64,000 nt of DNA from assembly GCA_036583965.1 (NCBI GenBank), contig JAZBQD010000028.1, positions 1 to 64,000 of the forward strand, in the 5' to 3' direction. Both the position numbers and the translations under genes were made by a program. This document shows, piece by piece, positions 23,657-34,445 of this stretch; position 1 is the stretch's first letter, and each line of letters opens with the position of its first letter. The notes beneath the pieces were generated by a model that worked only from the letters and a program-made list of their open reading frames with translations, made no database searches and was not told where the DNA came from. This stretch comes from Prunella strophiata. Lineage: Eukaryota > Chordata > Aves > Passeriformes > Prunellidae.

Positions 23657-24069
23657 TGTAAAAGTATGGTGCCCAGACCAGACGGAAGAACGATGCATCT
23701 GACTCCATGTTATCAGAAGGTTATTTTATTATTATATTACATTAAAGAATACTATATTAACTATACTAAAGAATACAGAAAAAGGATCCTAAAAGAATGC
23801 TAAAGAGAGAATAATGAAAACTCGTGACTCTTTACAGAGTCCAGACACAGCTTGACCCTAATTGGCCAATAAATCATAACAACTCAAACCAGTACCCAAT
23901 CAAGCAATCACCTTCAGGGTAAACAATTCCAAACACATTCCACATGAGCACAACCCAGGAGAAGCAAATAAAAATTGTTCTCTTTTCTCTGGGCCTCTCT
24001 CTGCTTTTTCAGCATCCCAGGAGAAAAACCTGAGTGAAGGAATCATGTTTAAAGAATGTGGGTGCTACA
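23657..24069 (-). mobile_element. Solo LTR, songbird ERV family
   Basis: A 413-bp unit reading on the minus strand TGTAGCACCC at its start and CTTTTACA at its end. It has a CCAAT region (near 23868) and the AT-rich run with AATAAAAT (around 23723-23740) before ACATGGAGTCAGATGCATC, a combination I associate with a common songbird LTR family. GCAT precedes it (23653-23656) and follows it (24070-24073), a likely 4-bp target duplication. No internal sequence is attached. Confidence 0.8.
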
Positions 24070-24204
24070 GCATTGGATGAATTTGCTCACCCATTGCCCA
24101 ACTGACTTCCTTACCCATTTGTCCAGATCCAGCCTTGCCTTTGTTCTCCTTCCAGCACTTGCATTGCCTTGCCTTACAAAGCCACTACTTGCCTTGCCTT
24201 GCTC

Positions 24205-24282
24205 TTGAACCTTGCCTTTAATTACCTTGCTGTCTCTTCCCCCACCTGGAATTCAAGACCCCTTTTTAGTGACATTTCCTGG
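24205..24282 (+). repeat. 78-bp duplicated segment, copy 1
   Basis: From TTGAACCTTGCCTTTAATTA to GTGACATTTCCTGG, near-identical to 25642-25719. Confidence 0.85.
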
Positions 24283-24680
24283 CCTTGCCTTGCACTGTCT
24301 GCTCCTCCTAATGGCTCTCAAAGCTCTCATGTATCCAGAGTGCTTCAGAAAATGTGCTTCAGAGAAAGCCTAGGGGAAGACACATGCTACCAGACTCATC
24401 TGTCTGGGCAGCTTTTGTCTTCACCAATCCATGCATGTTGAAGTTCGGACAGACAATTCCTGTTTTGCCCTTGGGCTCCAGGACCAGAATGACAGTTCTT
24501 TTGCATATGAAGGAAAGCAGGTAGCCCAAGTATTTTAGGTGCACATTAGGGACAGCCCATGTGAGATCAAGGCTGGACAGAGCATTCTGTCCTGGCTGTT
24601 TCTGAGTACCAGCAATCCTTGAATGTACCTCTCACTTGCCTTGCCTTACCTTGGCAAGCCAACAGTTTCCTTGCCTTACC

Positions 24681-25252
24681 TATTACCAGCCAGGGGTCTT
24701 TGTACAAATCACAAATGGGACAGGACTGCTGGGGAACGCATCTCAAACAGTTTTATTTTCCAGCATCAGTCTCATTACATGGTTATGACAATGAGAAGAT
24801 GCCAGCAGCTCATGTCACCGGCAGCAGACAAAGAACTTAATGTTACAACTTACTTTCAAAGTTTTTTGACCAATCACACAGACCAAAAGCATATTGACAG
24901 TAGTTCCATCCAACCACTATAAGCACACATACCTTTAGTTAAAACAATGTTTGCATATTTTGAATACAATACCTGCTTGTAAGCATTAAAACACAATGCA
25001 CAGAGCTCCATTATTAAGCTTAGAACTTCCTAATATCTTGCTAGATATACTTTTCTGTAGCCTAGAGAGTTATTCTAGACAAGCGTTAATACACAGACCA
25101 TTGTTCTATTTGTCCTTACTTTTCTACTTCTTTTATAATTTTTCTGCTGACAAATCTTATGACTAGTGCTTAGTTCTAATCGCACTTCTGCTGTCTCTGA
25201 GGTCTGCCTCCTGCAGCTTTCCCGAAACCCTCTAACTTTAAAGAGTCCCACA
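24681..25252 (-). mobile_element. Solo LTR, family X copy 2
   Basis: A 572-bp unit matching 7706-8273 almost throughout, including AAACAGTTTTATTTTCCAGC and the end AGAGTCCCACA. TTACC occurs at 24676-24680 and again at 25253-25257, a 5-bp target duplication. Minus-strand orientation is inferred from the AATAAA on that strand. Sequence identity between the copies is high, so the two insertions are not very old. Confidence 0.8.
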
Positions 25253-25641
25253 TTACCCTTCTAACCCTTCCTAGCCTTGTATTCCCTTGCATGCCCATAC
25301 CCCACCCTTGACCTTCCTACTGTTTTCCTCCAGGGCCTTGCTTAGCTCTTCCTGTTCTGCCTGGACTACCCATCCCTTCCTATACCCAACCTTGCCTAGA
25401 ACTTCTGGGCCTTATCTCACCTACCACTCCATTTGCTCACCTACCACTCCCTCACTGCTCTGGCCTTGCCAACTGCACCCTTGACTTGCTTAGACTGCCT
25501 ACCCATGGTTTGCATTACCTTGCCTGCATGGAAGGCAAGGTAAAGTGTGGTAGGCAAGGCAAAACAAAGGAAGGAAGTTGTAGGTATGGCCAGGCAAGGC
25601 AAACATAGTCAAGGCAAGCAAAGCAAGGCTAGGCAAGAACC

Positions 25642-25719
25642 TTGAACCTTGCCTTTAATTACCTTGCTGTCCCCACCCCTATCTGGAATTCAAGACCCCT
25701 TTTTAGTGACATTTCCTGG
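25642..25719 (+). repeat. 78-bp duplicated segment, copy 2
   Basis: Partner of 24205-24282. It is followed by CCTTACCTTGCCTTGC, as copy 1 is followed by CCTTGCCTTGC. Confidence 0.85.
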
Positions 25720-25760
25720 TGTTCCTTACCTTGCCTTGCTACTGAAGGCAAGGCCAAGTG

Positions 25761-28239
25761 ACTTGGTGTGTCTTTTCTTGGGAAACAAAATATATAATGC
25801 CACTGTTTTTGGAGAAGATGTTAAAGATACTGGATATCCAGCAAGATATTTCTGTCCTGGCCTCTTCTATGCAGGCGTATTTCTTGGATATATTCAACCC
25901 TGGAGGTGGAGCAGTCCCTGAATGTATTGTATTTTGGAGGAGGGAATGCCATTTCTTTTGAGATGGGCTTCTAGTTCATCTCTTTGGCCAAGAAAGCAAG
26001 TTTGGATGTGCACTTTGTGTGGTCTATTGAATTTAAAGGCTTTTCCCAATAAGCAATTCTCTGGGTTAGAGCTGTTGAATTTTCAGTGGCAACGCAGTCA
26101 CCAAGCTGTCGAGCTTTTTCTCCTTTAGTGTGTGAGCTGTCCCTGGTGCTGTTCTGTTTGGATTCTGACTCTTTGAAACTGAAAACTTGGGACAATACTT
26201 AGAGCTGAGAAGGAAATCGCATGTAACAGGGTGTATGCTCACAGTTTGATGGGTGCAGTTGAAATTGTAGGTGGCATGATCTTTCTTGGTGGGTGGCACT
26301 TTTTTGGACTCTATTTTTGGCACATGTTTTCAAATTTGTTAGCAGACTCTGAGAGAGTGAAAAGCTTTATTAAGGCAAAGGAGTTCTTGTTTCCCTTTGA
26401 GTGTGATGCAAAGAAGAGCATGCAGTCAGAAGGGGAAGATCAGGGAAGTCTTTTTTGTGTTGGCCCTGTAGATTTGAGAGCAGGGACGTTCCCAACTTGG
26501 CTCTGCACTCAGGGCTGTTTCGACGTGGGCTGGGTGCGTTTCCTTGTTTTGCAAGCTGACATTGCCATCATGTGGTTATTTTGATGAGTTCTGACAGTGC
26601 CCAGGAAAAAGATAAGTGCTCTCCTGGCTCAGCCCCATTTGTGTTGGGACCAGTTCAGGGAAGAGCTCCGCTGTGGTTCCTGGCTATTAGGGACTGACAG
26701 AATGGGTTCCTGCATGTTGCAGGGAAGGAAGAGGAATCGTTTCCTTGTTGGCTGAGCAGTTTATAGCTGCAAATTGCAGCACGGCCTCTTCCTTTAAGAA
26801 CATCTTCTGTGTGATCAGCTGCTCAACATGTAACTTGCACGCACTGAACTGCATCCACCTCCCTAGAGATACGCACTTTCTCTCAAGCTCTATGTACCAT
26901 CTCAGCCTCTGAGTATCACAGATCCCAAACCCCTTCAAAACATGCAGCAGCTGCTTGCAAAGAAAAAGTCCTACAACAAAAAGCCAGTGCTGGCTTTCAT
27001 AGTCCCTTTGCAGTCTGTAAACTACACAAAACACACTGGTGATTCACACTTTCCTTCCCAACTATAATATATACCATCAACACATTTTCTCAAAGTGGTA
27101 GAGTTCATTGCTACAACAAAGCGTTTCCAACTACAGTTCAGACTGAGAGATGAGCCAGGACAGGAAGCATTTGCTGCCCTACCCGCTTCCCTGTGAAACA
27201 CAATATCCACTGCTCAATCACTTTCAAACACTTTCAGTGTGGCTGAGTCCAGGCAGCTAGAGATCCCACAGAAGTGCTAGGACAGAAGATGCTCTTAATG
27301 TATCCCCTTCTCTTAGCAGCATTTAAGTTGAGCACAATGCAATGTGTCTCTGTATCTTCTTTTCCAGCTAGACCTGTTGTCACTTTTTTCACTCTCACAT
27401 CATTGTTGCAAACGTTCAGCAGCTGTGCCTAAAGATTCAGGCTCTAAAAGTAAAAGCCAATGCAGAGCTGCAACTTCCCCTTGCCGCACATAAGCCACAT
27501 AAATGCACTCTGTGTATCCCTTTTCAGCTGAATCCACCAAGGTATTCTCTGGATCTCATAGCCTAAATGTATGGAAAATGTTTTCCACAAAGAGCTGAAG
27601 GAGCAATAGGTAGCAGAAAAAAGCAGCTCTTGTTGAACTCCATCCTACCAACTGATAATTTAAATATGGCAAGCAGGGCAGTAGCACTCATGCTTCTCTT
27701 GCAACAAGTACACTGTGCAAACCAGCCCACTCCTCTCCTATTCATTCTTAGCCTTTGGAACCTGTCTCTCTTTCATTCTCCTGAAGGTGAATCATTGTCT
27801 GTTTCTTGCAAGGAACACTCCTCCTAAAGCAAGGGCTCCAGCAAAGTGTTTCTGCCAAAAGATACTCAGGCCATGCACTTACCTACTCAACTCTATGTAT
27901 TCCCTACTCCCACCATTGTTATGTCATGGAGAGAGGGATGCTGGGGCTGCCATTGCTGCGGTGTCATAGATAGGGGAAGGAAGAGGAGAGGGATGCTGGG
28001 GCATCCCTCTCCTGCCGAGCCCCCATTAGCTGTTCTAGTGCCTCATGAAAGGGTAAGATTTGCAGAAGGGGCTGAGCTGGAAGGGAGACCGAGCAGAATC
28101 ATTGAATTCAGGAACTGGCCCTACACAGACACCAACAAACCCAGGTAGTGCATCCCTGAGAGTGGTGTCCAAATGTTAGTGGGCAGCCTGGACACAGCTG
28201 GAAGAACCTCTGGGGGACCCAGGGATGGAGAGGAGGAAG
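25761..28239. other. Intergenic, nothing firmly recognised
   Basis: Moderate-GC sequence. The plus frame at 25758-25961 (LEKMLKILDIQQDISVLAS) reads smoothly but matches nothing I know. At 27935-28015 two GGGATGCTGGGGC phrases recur; they are also found at 30430-30490. No LTR signals and no domain-bearing frame. Confidence 0.4.
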
Positions 28240-28822
28240 TGGTGGAAGGAAGGAAGGAAGGAAGGAAGGAAGGAAGGAAGGAAGGAGAAGGAAGGAAGGA
28301 AGGAAGGAAGGAAGGAGGAAGGAAGGAAGGAAGGAAGGAAGGAAGGAAGGAAGGAAGGAAGGAAGGAAGGAAGGAATGAAGGAAGGAAGGAAGGACGGAA
28401 GGAAGGAAGGACGGAAGGAAGGAAGGAGGAAGGAAGGAAGGAAGGAGGAAGGAAGGAAGGACGGAAGGAAGGAAGGAAGGAAGGAAGGAAGGACGGAAGG
28501 AAGGAAGGAAGGAAGAAGGAAGGAAGGAAGGACGGAAGGAAGGAAGGAAGGAAGGAAGGAAGGAAGAAGGAAGGAAGGAAGGAGGAAGGAAGGAAGGAAG
28601 GAGGAAGGAAGGAAGGAAGGAAGTTATTTTTTTTTTTTGGAAGGAAGAAAGGCGAAGGAAGGAAGGAAGGAAGGAAGGAAGGAAGGAAGGAAGAAGGAAG
28701 GAAGGAAGAAGGAAGGAAGGAAGGAAGAAGGAAGGAAGGAGGAAGGAAGGAAGGAAGGACGGAAGGAAGGAAGGAAGGAAGGAAGGAAGGAAGGAAGGAA
28801 GGAAGGAAGGAAGGAAGGAAGG
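28240..28822 (+). repeat. (GGAA)n microsatellite with interruptions
   Basis: About 580 bp of GGAA units with many GGAGGAA, GGACGGAA and GGAAGAAGGAA variants, interrupted once by a T12 tract near 28625-28638. All long frames in this interval, on both strands, are Glu-Gly-Arg-Lys or Ser-Phe-Leu-Pro translations of the repeat and are not genes. Confidence 0.97.
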
Positions 28823-28849
28823 ATCCTGAAATCTGGTGCTTGCTGGCCC

Positions 28850-29075
28850 ATCCAGTGCCCAGATCTGGAAATTTTCTAGTGCTGGCACAGCCCAAGTACA
28901 GCAATTTTCTGGCACAGAAAGCCAAAATCCTGCAATTTCCTGGCACCGTCCAGATCTGGTAATTTGCCAGTGTCAGGACTCCAGATCCAGCAAATTGCCA
29001 GTGCTAGCACCTCCCAGATTCAACATTTACCAGCACCAGTACTGCCCAGATCTGGCAATTTCCTGCTGCTGGGGC
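28850..29075 (+). repeat. Degenerate minisatellite of about 31 bp
   Basis: Seven head-to-tail variants of a unit containing CCAGATCTGGCAATTTCC then TGGCACAG-like bases, for example near 28857, 28890, 28920, 28950, 28980, 29012 and 29045. Units differ from each other by roughly a quarter of positions, so the array is old or constrained. Confidence 0.8.
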
Positions 29076-29636
29076 ACTCAGGGGGTCTGGCTGAGCAGGA
29101 AAGGTGACCCTGAGGCTGGAGCTTTTTTTGGCTGCAGCAAAGTCTGGGTGCACAAAGACCTTCCTGGTGCTGTGCCCTGGGCCAGGAGGGATTGTGGCAC
29201 AGGAGCTGACCCTAAATTTCTTCTCCCAGGCAGCTTTAGGACATGGAACATGGAGAAGCCAGAGCTGACTCTCAACTTTCCACAGTCCTCCAGAAGAATC
29301 TTGTGTGAGAAGCAGCCTGGGAGCAGGGTTTATGTGCTGGGGTGGGCAATTCACAGCCTTTTTCTCTCAGAGCTGAGGGTCTGGTCCTTGCCCTTTCCAA
29401 GGGCCTGAAAGCTGCCTGCCAAGGGGCCTTTTTCACTGTGATAAGAACCCTTCCTGCTGCAAGGCTGTCCTCAAGTTGCTTCTGCTGAAGATGTGCCCAA
29501 GGAATACTCATTGCTTGCAGTCTTAGGTCCTGTGTGTGTGTAGGTGAAACTACTGGGAGAGGGAGCAGTTCTGCTGGGGGCATGTCAAGGGTCTCTCAGG
29601 AGCTCAAGATGACCCCGATCAGTTAGAAAGTCTCTG
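29076..29636. other. Intergenic
   Basis: GC-moderate sequence. The plus frame 28836-29408 and minus frames here have no domain. No LTR or repeat signal recognised. Confidence 0.4.
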
Positions 29637-30004
29637 TGTTCTGGCCTGAGAACCGAAGGAGGAGTCAGGAGTCTTCTTGTGCAGTTTTCAAGGTTGTTTA
29701 TTGTTGCTTATCTAACAAATTTTCTCCCTGACCAGCTGAGATCTATTCAGCAGGTCAGTCCACTGTGCACTCTGCGTCCCCAGGACGGTGTTATCTTTTT
29801 ATACTAAAAACTATGTGTACATTATTTACAGTTATTTTCCAATACCTATCACCCATGTTACAGAGTCTAACTCTACTCTAAGCCAATCCAAAAGTGCCAC
29901 CATCACCCAGAAGATGGAGGATATGAAGAAGAAGGACAGAACACGCCCAAATTCCTCCATCTTGACCCCCAAAACCTTATTCTAAAAAACCCTAAAATTC
30001 TACA
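29637..30004 (-). mobile_element. Solo LTR
   Basis: On the minus strand the unit opens TGTAGAATTTTAGGG, has a TATA box GTATAAAAAG (about 29795-29804), AATAAA (complement of 29697-29702) and ends CAGGCCAGAACA. TG...CA ends and the promoter/poly(A) order support an LTR. No clear target duplication was found, so boundaries may be off by some bases. Confidence 0.65.
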
Positions 30005-30799
30005 TTTTTGCCCTGTGAGAAACTTATTATTATTCTACTTAATTTGTGTGGCTTGTAATTCTTCATATAAAGTTGGTAATCTTTTCCATGGCTCAAGATC
30101 AAAGGCACAGGGGTCATGGGCTCTGTGCCAAGGTCTCTGAGCCCCCTGCCAGGGGCTCGAGCCATCTAGGACAGCCAGAGAAATGTCCTGACTTCCAACA
30201 GGGGCAGAGTTGTCTTGGTGTTTTTTTTTTTAATTAACTTTTCCTGTCAGCTCTGGGCAGAGCTCTGTAACTGTATGTGACACTTGTCTGTGGCAGTGTG
30301 GAGGTTGCCAGGGGGACCTTCCCTGAGCTGTCTGCAGAGGAATCCACGAGTCCAGGCCGGGGTGGTCAGTAGCTGGTCAGTTCCATTGACTGGATGCAGC
30401 TCTGGACACTTCCCTTGGAGCATCTCCAGGAAGGGAATGCTAGGGCTGCCACTGCTGTGGTGTCACAGAGAAGGGAATGCTGGGGCTGCCCCACTCCTGG
30501 GAGCTCTAAGCTCTGTCTGTAGCTCTGTGGCCAAACCGACCCAGCAGCCACAGAGCTCTGGGGAAAGGTCCACCCCCTGGTTCAGGGTCAGGCCAGTGCC
30601 ACGGGGAGAAAATCAACTCGCAGCTTCTGCCCCACAGTACGGAAGAACAGCAATTGCTGGCTAAGAGAGACTCTTGTCAAGAGCCTTCAGGGACAGGACA
30701 CAGGGAATGTCTTTGTGCTGCCTGAGGGCAGGGTGAGGTGGGATGTGGGGATGGAATTGTTGTTCCAGTAAGATCAGGAGGAGGAGGGAATTTTTTACT
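30005..30799. other. Intergenic
   Basis: Contains the repeated phrase GGGAATGCTRGGGCTGCC at about 30436 and 30475, related to 27945. The plus frame at 30284-30664 (126 aa) has no recognisable domain. Confidence 0.4.
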
Positions 30800-30915
30800 A
30801 TGGTGCTTTGACAGCATAAAGAGCAGGGGTGTGATGTGGCCTCACAAGGAGAGATGTTGCAATGCAATCTGGTGCTTGTGGCATCACAAGGATCAGAGCT
30901 GTAATGTGGTCTGGT
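30800..30915 (+). repeat. 42-bp minisatellite, left arm
   Basis: Two to three units of the array found at 36721-38240, with ATCTGGTGCTTGTGGCATCA and TGTAATGTGGTCTGGT. The array is interrupted by ERV-B at 30916. Confidence 0.85.
30910..30915. repeat. Target-site duplication TCTGGT (left)
   Basis: TCTGGT flanks ERV-B on the left and recurs at 36721-36726 right after its 3' LTR. The bases belong to the minisatellite unit, so part of the match could be due to the repeat itself. Confidence 0.7.
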
Positions 30916-31247
30916 ATTGGGACACACAAGACAGGGTACCTTGAACCTTATTAGCAAAAGAGATTTGATAAATAGGATGCTTTGGCAAGAGCAAACAGAA
31001 CTTTGAGGATTAAATCAAGACTAAGCTGAAGATTAAATCAGGACTTACCGGAAAAGAAAATTACACCAAGACTTCTGCAAGCAAGAGATGTTGTAAAATG
31101 TGTAAGTTTGTTTATGTGGTGGTTAACGCAATCATTGTAGTAAAACATTACTAGTTTTCCTAAAACAATATATAAGCATTGTAGTCCACAATAAATTTGG
31201 ATTCTGACCACCAGTCAGAGTTCCCCGTCTCTCTTCATCACTGATAA
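30916..31247 (+). mobile_element. ERV-B 5' LTR
   Basis: A 332-bp LTR opening ATTGGGACACACAAGACAGG. It has the TATA-like CAATATATAAGC near 31167, the poly(A) signal AATAAA at 31190-31195 and the end CTGATAA before the primer site. It lacks the canonical TG start and CA end if the target duplication boundary is right. Confidence 0.85.
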
Positions 31248-31248
31248 T

Positions 31249-31266
31249 TGGTACCTCCATGTGAGG
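31249..31266 (+). other. ERV-B primer-binding site (tentative)
   Basis: TGGTACCTCCATGTGAGG lies directly after the LTR. It could be a decayed lysine-tRNA-1,2 site if one extra base is allowed, which would match ERV-A; this assignment is weak. Confidence 0.4.
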
Positions 31267-31370
31267 AAAATGACTTACCTGACTGGCAGCAGTCAGCAAG
31301 CCCCTGGCACTGATCATGACAGTGAGAGAACTGTGTTTGGGCCCACAATCACCTGTCTTCTGTGACTGAC

Positions 31371-31378
31371 CGGTGAGC
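31371..31378 (+). promoter_or_regulatory. Possible ERV-B splice donor
   Basis: CGGTGAGC between primer site and gag start has donor consensus. Retroviruses place the major donor here. ERV-C has an even better one at 41941-41948. Confidence 0.4.
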
Positions 31379-31393
31379 CAGGGGAACTAATCT

Positions 31394-33088
31394 ATGGGAC
31401 AAAACATGGCCAAAGAGAGAGATGTCTATGAAACCATGCTTGCCCTTCTGGGCAAGCATGGCTCCCCCATCCCAAAGCATGACATTAAATCACTTTTACA
31501 ATGGGTGTCATGCATGCTCCCTGACATCACTCCTTCTTCTATATTTACTCTCTGCTTCTGAGACAAGGTCAGCATAAACCTCTACAGCCTGGATACACTG
31601 CCTGGCCACAAGCCAGAGCTCCGAATGCTTTGTGCTTGAAGGACAGTCATGGATGTGATTAAAAAAGATGGAGGGAGCAAGGAAGCCTGCAGAGCTATCA
31701 CTGAGATGGCCCCGGCAACTATGCTGGATCGAAACCTGCCCAAATCCCACTCCTCATCCCCTGTTCACACACCCTCCAGGGATAGAGCCTGGTCATCACC
31801 TCCCATGCCACCACCACACCTCCAGTGATCCCAGAGGCACTGGACGCTTATTGCTCATGTGACAGACACTGACTCTTGCAGTGAAGGGGATCTAGACCCT
31901 TTAGACCCTGGCCCCGAAAAAGATCCAGACTTACTCCCTTCGGATATGCATAACAGCTGGTTACAAATAAAAAAGAAAGCCCTTAAGGACAGAGACTTTG
32001 ATACTGTGGCAGAAATCTTTTTGGCCCCCATGCAACTTGGCCCAAGGCAGGGAAATCCAAAATGGGATCCCCTAGGTCACTCAGCAATTAAGGAACTGCA
32101 CCGTACCATGGTGGAATATGAACTGGGCTCCCCTTACTTTAGTAAGTTATTAAGAGCAACTTTTACAACTCACCTCATGACTCTTCATGATGTTAAGTTT
32201 TTGGCAAATCTGTTGCTCAAACCAACACAATATGCAATATTCATGGTGCAATGGAAGAAAGGACAGGAGAATTTAATTACAACATATGCAGGGCATGCAA
32301 ACCAAGCCCTGGCTGCCTTAACTATTGACCACCTTGCAGGGGAGAGGGTGCACACCAATCCTAATGGCCAAGCTGCCTTACTGGGAGAAGCCCTAGAGGG
32401 TATTACAGAGGCAGCTCACCTGGCATTTCTTAAGGTTCTCGATGCCGAAACCCTGCAACAGTGCTTCATAAATATCAAGCAAGGTTCACAAGAGCCCTAT
32501 ATGCAGTTTGTGAACAGATTAAAACCAACACTGGAGAGACAAATCAATAATTATCAAGCAAGGGAGGTTATACTCTTCAAAGTGGCCGTAGAAAATGTTA
32601 ATGAAGATAGTAGGCACTTTTTGAAATCTCTGCCCTCTGAACCTGAACTCACTTTACTCCAAATGATACAAGCATGCAACAACTTGGGGACATTACAACA
32701 CACGATGGCAATCACATATCAAGCCATGGGGCAAGGCATAGCAGACGCTTTTGCTGCCCTGAAATTGATCCCTGAAAAGCAACTGGTTTGTTTTGACTGT
32801 GGGGAATCTGGACACATTAAAAGAGACAGCTAAAAAGCACAAAACCCCAAAGCCCTGGGTATATACCCTCGCTGTCAGAAAGGCCCTCACTTCGCTAATC
32901 TATGCCACTCTAAGTTTCACCAGAATGCCCAACCCTTACAGGGAAACTCATCTTGGAGCACGGAGCAGCACTGTGTGACGACACAAATCCCACAGCTGAT
33001 GGAGCAACTAGGAACAACTGACAACTTTCAACCAGCCCTGCCCCTGCCCACCGGATCACTGTTGCTGACCTACAACCAGCCACCCTAG
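31394..33088 (+). pseudogene. gag: ERV-B gag
   Basis: Gag in a single reading frame of 565 codons with four stops. It starts ATGGGACAAAAC (Met-Gly, a myristoylation signal). The matrix region reads MLALLGKHGSPIPKHD and LLQWVSCMLPDI and is cut by TGA at 31559 and 31637, both at positions where related matrix proteins often have Trp; a third TGA is at 31826. From 31859 it is open for 324 residues: capsid motifs SPYFSKLLRATFTTH and LTIDHLAGERVH, the major homology region IKQGSQEPYMQF and a knuckle CFDCGESGHIKRDS whose last ligand is Ser, not Cys. After a TAA (32831) the frame shows a second knuckle-like YPRCQKGPHFANLCH, its first Cys changed to Tyr, and ends at 33088. Confidence 0.9.
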
Positions 33089-33480
33089 GCAGTGTAGCAC
33101 TGGACATATCAAACAATATCACAGTAATGTTACTTGTTTCATCTGTTCATTTGCTTCCCACAGGGTTTTGGTTCTACAGGGGTCCCACAGATTTTTTTGA
33201 CACAGTGTATCACATCTCAGCATCCTACATGCTAACCCAAAGAGACTCTGAAAGGCAGGCACATAATTTTAACAGGACTCATTGTGTCCTGTTAAACTAG
33301 TGCCAGTGTGACTGTTATCTCAAAAAGCCAATGGCCCAGTGATTGGCCATTAATAGCTGTGCCTCAGGAGTCATTGGGACCCTCAAATCCCTCACAATGG
33401 TCCCTGGCTGAAGTGCCTCAGGCACTTTCAAGCATTGGAAGGAGCAGCCCAGCTATCAAAAGTGACACTTGACACAGATC
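33085..33480 (+). pseudogene. pro: ERV-B dUTPase/protease remnant
   Basis: Right after gag the sequence reads LGSVALDISNNITVMLL and SVHLLPTG, matching the start of a betaretroviral dUTPase. At about 33290-33370 it reads TSASVTVISKSQWPSDWPL, the position of the protease active site, where the catalytic Asp and Gly are gone. Stops and frame changes are frequent. Order and domain content match ERV-A pro; there is no pol after it. Confidence 0.65.
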
Positions 33481-33726
33481 TAAAGCCCTGAGGGACACCT
33501 TGCCTTAGTGAAACAGCTTGTGTTACCAGTTGCTTGCCTTTTTAACAATGCATTTTATTGTGAATATTTCAGTACAACTATTCAGTGTTATATAATTAAA
33601 TTTTTATTGTTTTAGCCTTCAGTGTTTACATCCCATTATTTTATTAAGCAAAACTTAAATCTATCCTACAAACAGTCTTTAAAAGCTGCTGCAGGGGATG
33701 TGGTCCCCCTGCCTGACACCAGCCAG

Positions 33727-34445
33727 TGTTAAAATTTACCTTCTAACTTTAGTAACTTGTGAACTGTGATTTTTAACAGGATTGTTACTAGAAAAAGTCA
33801 AAGGTGTTTGTGTAAAAGTGGTGTCTTCCTACATATTAATAACATAGCAAAATGCACAGTTCACTGAGAATAATCAGATAAGTCATAAATTCAAGATTCT
33901 TTAGCTCACATTCAAGACAAACTTTGAACTTTATTTGAGAATTAACTATAATTAGCATATAAACTCTACTGTCAGCTTGTCAAAAATAGGTTAGAAACTG
34001 TTGTAAAATAGTTGCTAATTGTTAAGCATGCACTGTTAATTTGGTTATTATATTGTAAAAAGGGTAGTTATAAGAAATATGACACTCAATGTACCATATT
34101 ACACCTAAGTAAAGTGCACCACCCTCCCAAACGAAACAAGCCAGCCTGGACAGAACTGTAATGGGCTAATCAAATGCCTTAAAACTTCATGCAAATGAAG
34201 GACCCAAACAGAAACCAATCAGAAGGAACAAAAAACAGGATAAAAAAGGCATCTAACCCAGTGAATCTGTGCTGCTCCACCTGGAACATCAGGGACATCG
34301 CTGCTCAAGAAAACCCAGCACTGGCGTTGCAGCATCCTCTACGGGAACGCTCCTGCCTGACCTGCAGGCCTCCTTGCTTTAGACCTTATTTTATAATAAA
34401 TGCTGAAATCACTTAATCTCTGGGAATGTGACCCCGTTTTTAACA
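33727..34445 (+). mobile_element. LTR nested in ERV-B
   Basis: A 719-bp unit with inverted ends TGTTAAAA and TTTTTAACA. It has CCAAT (34214-34219), a TATA box GGATAAAAAAGG (34239-34250), and AATAAA at 34395-34400. It lies where ERV-B pol should be. No clear target duplication, so it may be part of a larger insertion that continues to about 36150. Confidence 0.7.

Larger units (their letters stand above)
24110..25760. repeat. CCTTG/CAAGG-rich tract with fold-back and duplicated arms
   Basis: The plus strand is dense in CCTTGCCTTG and GCCTTACC motifs (24130-24300, 24636-24680, 25254-25520), then switches to the complementary AAGGCAAGG style at 25530-25640 and back. A 78-bp segment at 24205-24282 is repeated at 25642-25719 with few differences. 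A solo LTR (24681-25252) interrupts the tract. The plus-strand frames 24169-24441 and 25649-25921 fall in it and have no domain. Confidence 0.7.

Noticed and set aside
25758..25961. Possible exon with LEKMLKILDIQQDISVLAS
   Set aside because: Reads smoothly but I could not match it to any family; one short frame is not enough.
28121..28962. Frames up to 264 residues rich in Glu-Gly-Arg-Lys or Ser-Phe-Leu-Pro
   Set aside because: Produced by the GGAA repeat; length comes from absence of stop codons in the unit.
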